Under the pieces are notes generated by a model. That model did not search any database, had not been told where the DNA came from, and saw only the letters and a list, made by a program, of their open reading frames with translations. The translations under genes and the position numbers were made by a program. 64,000 nucleotides of DNA, from assembly GCA_002005505.1 (NCBI GenBank), contig KV908537.1, forward strand, positions 204,359 through 268,358, read 5' to 3'. This DNA is from Botryococcus braunii (lineage: Eukaryota > Chlorophyta > Trebouxiophyceae). Positions 38,431-47,734 of this stretch are shown here, in pieces; positions within the stretch are counted from its first letter, which is position 1, and every line of letters begins with the position of its first letter.

Positions 38431-39121
38431 TGAAATATTCTGGGCTTGGCGTATCCTGCATGGTGGCGGCACGGAGGGTGTTAGACGATGTCCTCCTACT
38501 TGTGCGTTGTTAAGTAGGCACGGACATATACAAGTCAAGGACTGGTTAGCAACTGATTGATAGACACCCGGAGTGCCACTATAGTTCCAACCAAGTGTTA
38601 CAATATCTCTCATCTCTCCTAACAAGGTGACGCAGTTCAAACACGCCTAACCTGCTCTCACCCAGGTCGTGTTCATTACTTTGTCCGATGAGCTAAACTC
38701 AACTCTATATGTCTAACATGTTCTAACAATGTTCATCTGAGTGCTAAATCCAGGAATACAATAAGGATTAAGTCACCTGCATGGTGGCGGCACGGAGGGT
38801 GTTAGACGATGTCCTCCTACTTGTGCGTTGTTAAGTAGGCACGGACATATACAAGTCAAGGACTGGTTAGCAACTGATTGATAGACACCCGGAGTGCCAC
38901 TATAGTTCCAACCAAGTGCCTTCCCTATCCGTGCTTGCCCCATATGCCTCCTTTCTACAAACGTGTCTGTAACTTGCGTTATGATAGTCTTCGTTCAAAT
39001 GCATGTATTGCCTGGCAGAACTCAGGGTTCTGCCTCTCTTTCCTAATTGGTATTGTCTTCATACGGAGACTTGCCATTATTACTCCTCTGAGGGAAAGGC
39101 ATAAAATTAATTAACACAACA
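38431..39121 (-). repeat. Family 2 5' LTR
   Basis: 691 bp, with internal repeats at 38,455-38,597 and 38,776-38,918. Confidence 0.95.
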
Positions 39122-39126
39122 GGTTG

Positions 39127-39704
39127 GGAGTGCAGCATTGTAGAAAGATATGGGTTGTATGTTCTGAGAGGAATTTATCCCACCAAATATCAGGTGGCTT
39201 GTCAAGTGTGTGTGAACCCTATGTCTGCATCATGCTGCGCACAAACCTGCACATAATTGCAAGTTGCGAAAACTTTGGCATGAGAGGTTAGGGCATCCTG
39301 GGAAGACAGCCACAGAGCGTTTGAGCAGGGAGGAATTGTGTACTGGGATACCTGTGTCCCTTCGTCCTTGTTCAAAGTGCGATACTCACTGTGACCCTTG
39401 TGTTCGGGGAAAGCAGTGTAAATCGTCTTTCAAGCTAAGTTCACATGAGCTGCCTCGAGTACTGCATCGAATACATGCGGATACGGTTGGTGCTATGTCA
39501 ACTCCTGGCGTTGAAGGGGAAAAGTTTTCTGTCACAGTAGTGGATGAGTTGTCTAATTTTGTTTCAGTACTACCAGTCACTAGCAAAGCTACCATTGCAT
39601 CTCATTTCACAGACACTATTACTTACTGGAGAGACAGACAGAGTCCAAGGTTAAGGTGGTTAGGACTGACAGGGACACAGAGTTCTTGAATAAAACGTTT
39701 CATG
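39127..39704 (+). pseudogene. Family 3 plus-strand copy: integrase start (right piece)
   Basis: Continues the copy broken at 31,981. The frame 39,264-39,689 encodes the integrase zinc domain (KLWHERLGHPGKTATERLS, then CSKCDTHCDPCVRGKQ) and the core as far as the second aspartate region. It is cut at 39,704 by a gypsy LTR. Confidence 0.8.
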
Positions 39705-40054
39705 TGTAGCGATCGGAAAAGATAGGCTCGAGGATCGAGGCCTACTATCGATCAGCGATCCGGAACAATCCGATAGAACCGAGGCTGTACATCGGTGGTC
39801 CGAACCGGGCGTGTGTCCCCAGGCAGGTCCCGATGGTCTCGAGGCTCTGGTGCCTCGGGATTGACAATCCCGAGGCATAGCGGAGCTCTCGAAGGGATTT
39901 CCGGAGGACTTGAGGCTGTGCCCTCGAGCTATATAAAGAGAAATCCCTAGGCGAAGGGTCATACCTTGCCGAACCTTTCATAATATCATTAAGAGAGTGA
40001 CTTCGATTGCTTATTGATTACTTTATTGTTTAATTGACTTCTGCTGGTGTTACA
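39705..40054 (+). repeat. Gypsy 1 5' LTR
   Basis: 350 bp from TGTAGCGATC to GGTGTTACA. It carries a TATA box at 39,930-39,937 (TATATAAA) and several GAGGC/CTCGAGG repeats upstream. It is followed by a primer binding site. Confidence 0.8.
39930..39937 (+). promoter_or_regulatory. TATA box in gypsy 1 LTR
   Basis: TATATAAA about 120 nt before the LTR end, in the correct orientation to drive the element. Confidence 0.6.
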
Positions 40055-40056
40055 GC

Positions 40057-40071
40057 TTGGTATTGGCGAGC
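40057..40071 (+). other. Gypsy 1 primer binding site
   Basis: TTGGTATTGGCGAGC, 2-3 nt after the LTR. Its complement ends in CCA, as expected for a tRNA 3' end; I cannot name the tRNA. Confidence 0.55.
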
Positions 40072-40116
40072 TAGGTGCTCGTGCGATTGTTGTTTAGTTT
40101 TCATTTGTAAGTCACA

Positions 40117-40957
40117 ATGGCTGAGTACGATGATATGCTAATGGGGGACGATGGGGGACTTGGAGCCGAAGCTGGGGGGCTTCGTGGGGCTCCGGAATTC
40201 CGCCAGGGAACCCCGTTGGTTATGACGTAAACGCCATGCTTGGGCAGGTGGTGGGCGTGATGGCCCAAGTTGTTCAATCAGCCAACAAGACAGATGAGAC
40301 CATGATGGCTCATATAGAGGCCGAAAGGGAGGCTCGGGAAGCCGAACGCCACGAGCGTGAGGCTCGCGAAGGGCCTCAAGGTAAGGCATTTTCACCCAAT
40401 GTCGGAAAAATCAAGGAGTTTTTGGGATTCTCCAGTGATATGTCTCCAAGGGAGTGGTTAAGCCACGCCAAGACGAGATTTTCGACTCCAACCTCGGGGG
40501 TTGAGGAAGACGATCAGGTAAGGCGGGCTGCAGCTAGCTTGGCTGGTCCGGCCTCCAGTGGAATAATTCCACCAAGGGTGGAGATGTGCTTACATGGGAG
40601 ATGCTTGAAATCTTCCTGTTCACCCATTACGGACGTATGGAGGATCCTGAGGTCCTTTTACAGCAGTTGGATAAGCTGACGCTTGCATCGACGCAAGGTA
40701 GCATTTCCACAAATGTTTCGAAATTTGTTACCATTTTGGCCAGGCTGGGGATGGACCGTCCCAATCGGGAGAATATCCATGCATTTTTGAAGGGGCTGCC
40801 TACCCACATTGGGGTTCAAATGCGCCTTAAATTTGCAGGGGAGCCTGACAAGCCGTTGCAGGCTTACATTGATGCATTGTGTCTTCTGCCTGATTATGAG
40901 GTGAAGCAGGCCCCAAGGGACAACGGTCAAGGGTCCAGTGGGATACGTGCAGGCTAG
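40117..40957 (+). pseudogene. Gypsy 1 gag, frameshifted
   Basis: ATG at 40,117 starts MAEYDDMLMGDD and stops at about 40,230. The coding sense continues in other frames at 40,236-40,560 (acidic/basic helix with repeated EAREAER, then FLGFSSDMSPREWL, the capsid start) and 40,586-40,957 (FLKGLPTHIGVQMRLKF). This is the capsid layout of Ty3/gypsy gag. At least two frameshifts kill it. Confidence 0.75.
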
Positions 40958-41008
40958 AGGGGCCACCGCGATGGCCATCATGGGGGTGGTCACACACGCA
41001 ATCACCCC

Positions 41009-41597
41009 GTGAAGAATGGAAGGGTCAATAAGTTGCTCTTCAAGCCGTCCCTTGAGGGGAAAGATAAGAGGAAGTTCAAACAGACACTTCCTCAATGCTG
41101 GGCATGTGGCAAATTTGGCCACAAGAGCAATAGCCGAGATTGTCCATCAAAAAAGAAATGGCCTTCTTCATCGGTAATTCCCCACATTACTCCCAGGCAT
41201 AGGAAAAGGAAACGTGTACCGTTTGATCCGTTGGCAACTGTTGAGGAACCGTTGCAATCTGCCATGAAGCCTGCCAGGTTGTATGCCTGCTCAGGGTTAG
41301 ACCCTGAGGTGTCAGAGCCCAAGGTGGGGCATCTGACAATGATGGTGCGGGCAGGGCTCAAATGGCGCCAACGGCAACTGAAGTGTCTGTTTGATGGAGG
41401 TGCCACATCATGTTTTATCTCGCGCCGTGTAGTCCAAGAGATGGGGCTCAAATCCCAGGAAATGGGGGAACGGCAGATTAAACTTCCTGATGGCAGCCTA
41501 ACCAGTAGTACAGAATTTGCTTCAGTTGCATTGCAGTTTAGTCAAGTTCCAACGTCGGTGGTGGTACCTTGCATTGTGGCTCCATTAGAGAGCTTAG
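41009..41597 (+). pseudogene. Gypsy 1 zinc knuckle and protease
   Basis: The frame contains CWACGKFGHKSNSRDC, with six rather than the usual four residues between histidine and last cysteine, and a protease motif FDGGATSCFI where DSGA or DTGA is expected. The frame is interrupted by a solo family 3 LTR at 41,598 and resumes at 43,034 with ILGDPWMQEHDVV. Confidence 0.75.
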
Positions 41598-42164
41598 TGT
41601 TGTAGGTAATGACCTAGATCAGGTAATTGCTTAGGGAGCATTACTGTTTATTGTAAGTAATGACCTAGATCAGGTAATTACTCAGGGAGCATTACTGTTG
41701 GACTTATTCAGAGGTATTCTTCTGACTCATCCTAGGCAAAACAGTCGTGCATGCCAGGCTGCCCTGGACGGCACAACACTGTTGGGCCTTAGGTGCAAAC
41801 TACTGCATACTTCTTCCAGCTAGTCCTAGGAACTTGGCTGTGAAGCGACATAATTCCTTGACAGACCTCAGTCTTCCTCACGTAACTTCACATAGAGGTT
41901 TGGACAACTTTGCATTGACTCACACAGCATCGTGGCACTCAGTGGAACTTGTTTTTGGGACCTCGAATACGTCTTCGAGGTCAGTCAAACTAATTCTTAG
42001 GCGGCCACATCAGTGTGTTTAATTAGGTACAGAAAATGGGACCTTTAGGTATTTTGTCTAGGACACATCATCCGTATTGGATTACCAATTAGGGACCTTT
42101 TGGAATGAGAAGCTTTCAGGGACTCGACTTTTATCGAGTCCCTTGGGCGCCAAACACGGTCAGG

Positions 42165-42171
42165 TATTTAA
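42165..42171 (+). promoter_or_regulatory. TATA-like box in family 3 LTR
   Basis: TATTTAA lies 24-30 nt before the start of the first internal repeat copy, a spacing that would put transcription initiation at or near that start. Confidence 0.5.
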
Positions 42172-42363
42172 CTGCTGGAGGCGACAGACTCGTCATTCGT
42201 TGGTTGGCCGAATCCTGTGCCACGGAATGGAAGTCCTGTCTGTTTGCTACAAGTTGAAGCTTGCTATTGCATATTTGATTTGTGTTTGAGACAGTCGCAC
42301 TTGCTTTTTGGTTGCCGCAAGGGAAGGCGCTCCTGTCGAACCTGTATCAGTCGCGCGCAAAGG

Positions 42364-42471
42364 GTACGTTGGCACTTTGACAGATGATAGAATAGCATGA
42401 TGTATTTGATAACCACTGCATTTGCAATGTTGCTCATTGCTCTGGCTAAATCGTAATGCTCGGGGCAATAG
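42364..42471 (+). other. Intron-like segment in the upstream LTR repeat
   Basis: 108 nt beginning GTACGT and ending CAATAG. It is present in the first repeat copy of the LTR and precisely absent from the second (42,766-43,002), where the flanks AAAGG and GTGTGTCGAGG are joined. The same presence/absence pattern is seen in the LTRs at 46,118-47,548 (46,675-46,782) and 28,972-30,324. Confidence 0.7.
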
Positions 42472-43033
42472 GTGTGTCGAGGTCTGACTGACGAAACCTC
42501 TACAAGTGCATTGACAAATCCTTTTGCGGACTTACAGGTATTGATGTAGTTGTGATTTAATGATATAATTCCTATTTGGTTAGATATTTCGTTGACTGTC
42601 GCAAAGCTGTGCTATTAGGTCGTCAAGGGAACGAGTGTGCCGGACTCAGGTCCGGCACAGAACATGTTTGAGACGATGCTATAAAACTAGCTGATGTGAG
42701 AAGTAATTTATGCGTATATGAGATTGTGCCAGTAGGGCAAGCAGTAATATTGTCCCATGTAATCGATTCGTTGGTTGGCCGAATCCTGTGCCACGGAATG
42801 GAAGTCCTGTCTGTTTGCTACAAGTTGAAGCTTGCTATTGCATATTTGATTTGTGTTTGAGACAGTCGCACTTGCTTTTTGGTTGCCGCAAGGGAAGGCG
42901 CTCCTGTCGAACCTGTATCAGTCGCGCGCAAAGGGTGTGTCGAGGTCTGACTGACGAAACCTCTACAAGTGCATTGACAAATCCTTTTGCGGACTTACAG
43001 GTGTTCTCTCTGCCCATAACCTTTCACACTTAG

Positions 43034-44439
43034 AGGTAATTTTGGGTGACCCCTGGATGCAAGAACATGACGTGGTGATGAGATATCCAGCTCGTACCCA
43101 GTGGTACTTACACCAGACACGTGTTCCACACCTCCTGTGGCAGTAATTAACGCGGTGCAGGCAAGAAGGGCAATTCGAAAAGGGGCCCTTGGGGTCTTGG
43201 TGCAGCCTGACCTCCTGTCCGCGTTTGGGGCACATGATGTAATGAAGATTGATGATCATAATGTTGCGAACGTGTTGAAGGGATTTTATGATGTTTTTCC
43301 TGATGAATTGCCTTCTCAATTGCCTCCTGATAGGGGAGTAACCCATGCGATTCCCATTCCAGATGGACAGGTTCCCCCTGTCAAGCCAATGTACAGCTTG
43401 TCTCCCGTGGAGCGGGAGGAAGTGACCAAAACATTGCAGGAGCTATTAGAAAAAGGGTTTATTGAACCCAGTTCTTCCAATTTTGCGAGTCCAATTCTGT
43501 TTGTGAGAAAGAAAGATGGGACTTTGAGGATGGTAATTGATTAAACAGATTGACTCTGAAAAATAAATTTCCACTTCCACGAATTGATGATTTGCTTGAT
43601 CAATTGTCTGGTGCTAACGTGTTTTCTTCACTTGATCTGCTTTCGGGGTACCATCAGATCAGGATCACAAGTGAAGATGTACCGAAGACTGCGTTTCGTT
43701 CTCTACAGGGCCTTTTCCAGTTTAAGGTACTGCCTTTTGGGTTGACTAATGCCCCAGCTACCTTCCAGGCTGTCATGAACAAAGTCCTCGCCCCTCTTCT
43801 TGGCAAGTGCGTGGTTGTCTATATGGACGACATTCTTGTCTTTAGTAAGAATCGAGAGGAACATGTCGATCATTTGCGTGCAGTTTTGGCCCTTTTGAGG
43901 GAACACCAACTGTTTTGCAAGTTGAAGAAGTGCTCTTTCTTCATGCACGAGGTCTCTTTTCTGGGACACCTGGTCGGTGGGGCAGGCGTGCGGGCGGACC
44001 CCGCGAAGGTTAAGGCAGTTATGGATTGGCCTTCTCCACGAAATGTTCATGATCTTCGTTGCTTCCTGGGATTAACTAACTATTTCAGGAAGTTCATCCA
44101 AGGTTACGCCTCTATGTCACGCTGTTTGACTAATCTGTTCAAAAAGGGCGTCGCCTGGCGTTGGTCTGAACGATGCGCAGCAAATTTCACGAGATTAAAA
44201 TCTGCGTTGGCATCCGCGTCTGTACTCCGCATCCCTAATTTAAATCGGCCCTTTGAGGTAATCTGCGACGCACCCGGTTTTGTCCTGGGCGCAGCTCTTC
44301 TTCAAGAAGGTGCCCCCGTCGCTTTTGAGTCACGTGATATGCCTCCTGCAGAGCAGAATTACCAGGATGGAGAGCAAGCACTCCTCGCTGTTGTGCATGC
44401 ACTCGCTCTTTGGAGGTGTTATCTAGAAGAAGTGCATTT
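43034..44439 (+). pseudogene. Gypsy 1 reverse transcriptase and RNase H, broken
   Basis: Frame 43,101-43,544 covers the RT start (PPVKPMYSLSPVEREEV, ASPILFVRKKDGTLRMVID) and ends in a stop where a short deletion removes the conserved YR.LN. Frame 43,550-44,439 continues NKFPLPRIDDLLDQL, the catalytic YMDDILVFS, and RNase H (CDAPGFVLGAALLQ, YQDGEQALLAVVHAL). It is cut at 44,439 by a family 3 LTR. Integrase and the 3' LTR are not in the window. Confidence 0.85.
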
Positions 44440-44820
44440 TGTGAAAGGTTATGGGCAGAGAGAACACCTGCAAGTCCGCAAAGGATTTGTCAATGCACTG
44501 TAAAGGTTTCGTAAGTCAGACCTCGACACACCCTTTGGCGCGACTGATACAGGTTCGACAGGAGCGCCTTCCGTTGCGGCAACCAAGAAGCAAGTACGAC
44601 TGTCTCAAAGACAAATAAAATATGCAAGAGCAAGCTTCAATTTGCTTCAAACAGACAGGACTTCCAGCCCGTGGCTCAGGACTTGGCCAACCAACGAATC
44701 GATTACATGGGACATCATTACTGCTTGCCCTACTGGCACAATCTCATATACGCATGAATTACTTCTCACATCAGCTGGTTTCATAGCATCGTCTCAGACA
44801 TGTTCTGTGCCGGACCTGAG
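44440..44820 (-). repeat. Family 3 LTR fragment, minus orientation
   Basis: 381 bp from TGTGAAAGG to GGACCTGAG, the terminal part of the LTR including most of the downstream repeat copy. It ends at the loop of the GTGCCGGAC palindrome and is fused there to a reverse transcriptase segment. Confidence 0.85.
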
Positions 44821-46117
44821 TACACGTGGGAGAGCCTTTGACATGATCAGCATGTCGTCTACAAAGAGAACCAAATACACAGGATCTTCCCCTGGAACAT
44901 TTGACACATAGATTCCTGCATCTGAAATGCATGCAGTAAATCCATGTTTAGCCAGTGTGGCATCAAGCGTATGATACCAGGCACGTGGAGCTTGTTTGAG
45001 GCCGTACAGAGCCTTACGCAAGCGACACACTTGGGGACCACCATTGTGAAATCCTGGAGGTTGAGTGACGTAAACCTCTTCCTCCAGATCCCCATTCAGA
45101 AAGGCCGTTTTTATATCGAGCTGATGAATTTCCATATCCTCAGCAGCTGCCTTACACAGAAGAACACGTCGAGCCCCAAAGCTACTGGTGGGTGCGAAGA
45201 CTTCGTCCACATCAATACCCTGAATTTGACGACATCCTTGTGCAACAAGACGAGCCTTGTACCTTATAACATTACCATGGGCATCGACTTTTACAGAATA
45301 GATCCAGTGAACTGGGATGACTTTCTTTCCTCTGGGTCTTTCAGTGTACTCAAAGCACTCATGAGCATCGAGAGAGTTCTTCTCCTCGATCATGGCTTGT
45401 TCCCAAAACACCCACTGATCAGACATTCGTGCCTCACGATAGTTACTTGGTACAGGAATCTTGCTAAATCTCACGCCTGCAGGACTGGCAAGGCAAGCAC
45501 GTAGAAAAGCAATACTGGCAGGTTCACTGGCATCCCCTCCTGAATCCGCGGTACGGAACACACATGAAGGCATCTCCCCACTGGGCTCTGCCCCATCTTG
45601 CTCATGCAAAATGTCTCTAACAATCCTGGCAGATCCTGCCCATGGATTATCTGAGCACTGCCTTGTGGCAGATGGTAGATTATCAAAGAATACAACCTTG
45701 CCTCTGGATCTTTTCTAACCCACTACTCTCTGTGCTTCCTGACTCCCACTCTTATCCTCTCTCACAGCAGCAGCTGCCATCTCTTCCTGTTCACATACCA
45801 TCTCAGAATGGTCCACTGCATCATGCACATTGCCAACTCGAAGTCGAGTTTCACGATCAGATTCACATTTTTTCTTAGCAAGCCTCCCCACAGCCTCATC
45901 ACGTACATGCATTGCAACAGCATTGTCATCGCCACACTGATCATCAGCACTTGAATCACCCTCCACCGCAGAATCAGTGTCAACTCCAGTACCCCTCCCA
46001 GTACATTCAGCTTCCCCTGCTTCCACTACGTCTCCTGCTTCCCCTGGTTCCCTGGATAAAGTATTCTCCGTTTCCTCTGTACTGGTGTCATCCTGTACAG
46101 TCACGGTTGTAGGAGCT
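44821..46117 (-). pseudogene. Family 3 RT/linker segment fused to an LTR
   Basis: 1,297 bp closely matching 48,671-49,970 of the longer copy. The frame 45,609-44,821 encodes VRFSKIPVPSNYREARMS, VIPVHWIYSVKVD, AQGCRQIQGIDVDEVF, and ends just after the LVLFVDDMLIMSKALPRVL active-site region. Frame 46,104-45,715 is the linker. RNase H is deleted. The right end is interrupted by the next family 3 LTR at 46,118. Confidence 0.85.
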
Positions 46118-47548
46118 TGTGAAAGGTTATGGGCAGAGAGAACACCTGTAAGTCCGCAAAAGGATTTGTCAATGCACTTGTAGAGGTTTCGTCAGTCAGA
46201 CCTCGACACACCCTTTGCGCGCGACTGATACAGGTTCGACAGGAGCGCCTTCCCTTGCGGCAACCAAAAAGCAAGTGCGACTGTCTCAAACACAAATCAA
46301 ATATGCAATAGCAAGCTTCAACTTGTAGCAAACAGACAGGACTTCCATTCCGTGGCACAGGATTCGGCCAACCAACGAATTGATTACATGGGACAATATT
46401 ACTGCTTGCCCTACTGGCACAATCTCATATACGCATAAATTACTTCTCACATCAGCTGGTTTTATAGCATCGTCTCAAACATGTTCTGTGCCGGACCTGA
46501 GTCCGGCACACTCGTTCCCTTGACGACCTAATAGTACAGCTTTGCGACAGTCAACGAAATATCTAACCAAATATGAATTATATCATTAAATCACAACTAC
46601 ATCAATACCTGTAAGTCCGCAAAAGGATTTGTCAATGCACTTGTAGAGGTTTCGTCAGTCAGACCTCGACACACCTATTGCCCCGAGCATTACGATTTAG
46701 CCAGAGCAATGAGCAACATTGCAAATGCAGTGGTTATCAAATACATCATGCTATTCTATCATCTGTCAAAGTGCCAACGTACCCTTTGCGCGCGACTGAT
46801 ACAGATTCGACAGGAGCGCCTTCCCTTGCGGCAACCAAAAAGCAAGTGCGACACTCTCAAACACAAATCAAATATGCAATAGCAAGCTTCAACTTGTAGC
46901 AAACAGACAGGACTTCCATTCCGTGGCACAGGATTCGGCCAACCAACGAATGACGAGTCTGTCGCCTCCAGCAGTTAAATACCTGACCGTGTTTGGCGCC
47001 CAAGGGACTCGATAAAAGTCGAGTCCCTGAAAGCTTCTCATTCCAAAAGGTCCCTAATTGGTAATCCAATACGGATGATGTGTCCTAGACAAAATACCTA
47101 AAGGTCCCATTTTCTGTACCTAATTAAACACACTGATGTGGCCGCCTAAGAATTAGTTTGACTGACCTCGAAGACGTATTCGAGGTCCCAAAAACAAGTT
47201 CCACTGAGTGCCACGATGCTGTGTGAGTCAATGCAAAGTTGTCCAAACCTCTATGTGAAGTTACGTGAGGAAGACTGAGGTCTGTCAAGGAATTATGTCG
47301 CTTCACAGCCAAGTTCCTAGGACTAGCTGGAAGAAGTATGCAGTAGTTTGCACCTAAGGCCCAACAGTGTTGTGCCGTCCAGGGCAGCCTGGCATGCACG
47401 ACTGTTTTGCCTAGGATGAGTCAGAAGAATACCTCTGAATAAGTCCAACAGTAATGCTCCCTGAGTAATTACCTGATCTAGGTCATTACTTACAACAAAC
47501 AGTAATGCTCCCTAAGTAATTACCTGATCTAGGTCATTACCTACAACA
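46118..47548 (-). repeat. Family 3 3' LTR of the long minus-strand copy
   Basis: 1,431 bp, the same length as the solo LTR and almost identical. Repeat copies map to 46,144-46,380 (intronless) and 46,607-46,951 (with the 108-nt segment at 46,675-46,782). Confidence 0.95.
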
Positions 47549-47560
47549 CTTCCCCTTGGA
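47549..47560 (-). other. Polypurine tract of family 3
   Basis: Sense TCCAAGGGGAAG directly before the LTR. Confidence 0.8.
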
Positions 47561-47734
47561 CGTTTCAGAGGTCCAGCTATTGTACTACTTCTCAGGCAAC
47601 GCCCACTGTAGTACATGCTTCTGGGTCAGGCGTGCTTCGGGGAGTTACTAGTGAAGGAGGTAGCTAATCTCCTCACCCTCCGCCTTTGCCCGTGGTCACT
47701 CGGTCGTGGTGAACACCAGCCGGAAAATAAGACG
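47561..47734 (-). other. Family 3 3' untranslated segment
   Basis: Between the polyprotein stop and the polypurine tract. No domain. Confidence 0.6.

Larger units (their letters stand above)
31982..39121 (-). mobile_element. Copia family 2 element, intact
   Basis: A complete 7,140-bp element with 691-bp LTRs (TG...CA) and a 5-bp target duplication GGTTG (31,977-31,981 and 39,122-39,126). It has one uninterrupted polyprotein frame of 1,800 codons, a half tRNA-iMet primer binding site and a polypurine tract. I noticed a single LTR-LTR difference (about 32,063). It is inserted antisense in the plus-strand family 3 copy and looks recently active. Confidence 0.97.
41598..43028 (+). repeat. Solo LTR of copia family 3 in gypsy 1
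   Basis: 1,431 bp, from TGTTGTAGG to CTTTCACA, flanked by the 5-bp target duplication CTTAG (41,593-41,597 and 43,029-43,033). It probably arose by recombination between the LTRs of an inserted element. It is nearly identical to the LTR at 46,118-47,548. Layout: a 43-bp tandem repeat at the start (41,606-41,648 and 41,657-41,699), two hairpins (41,959-41,982; 42,119-42,142), TATTTAA at 42,165-42,171, a first repeat copy 42,195-42,539, a palindrome 42,637-42,658, and a second copy 42,766-43,002. Confidence 0.95.

Noticed and set aside
42077..42289. 70-codon frame found unchanged at 46,857-47,069
   Set aside because: It lies in the family 3 LTR repeats; identity is due to recent LTR copying.
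41598..47548. The two 1,431-bp LTRs at 41,598 and 46,118 as the two ends of one element
   Set aside because: They are in opposite orientation, the first has its own CTTAG target duplication, and the sequence between them is gypsy and a separate family 3 fragment.
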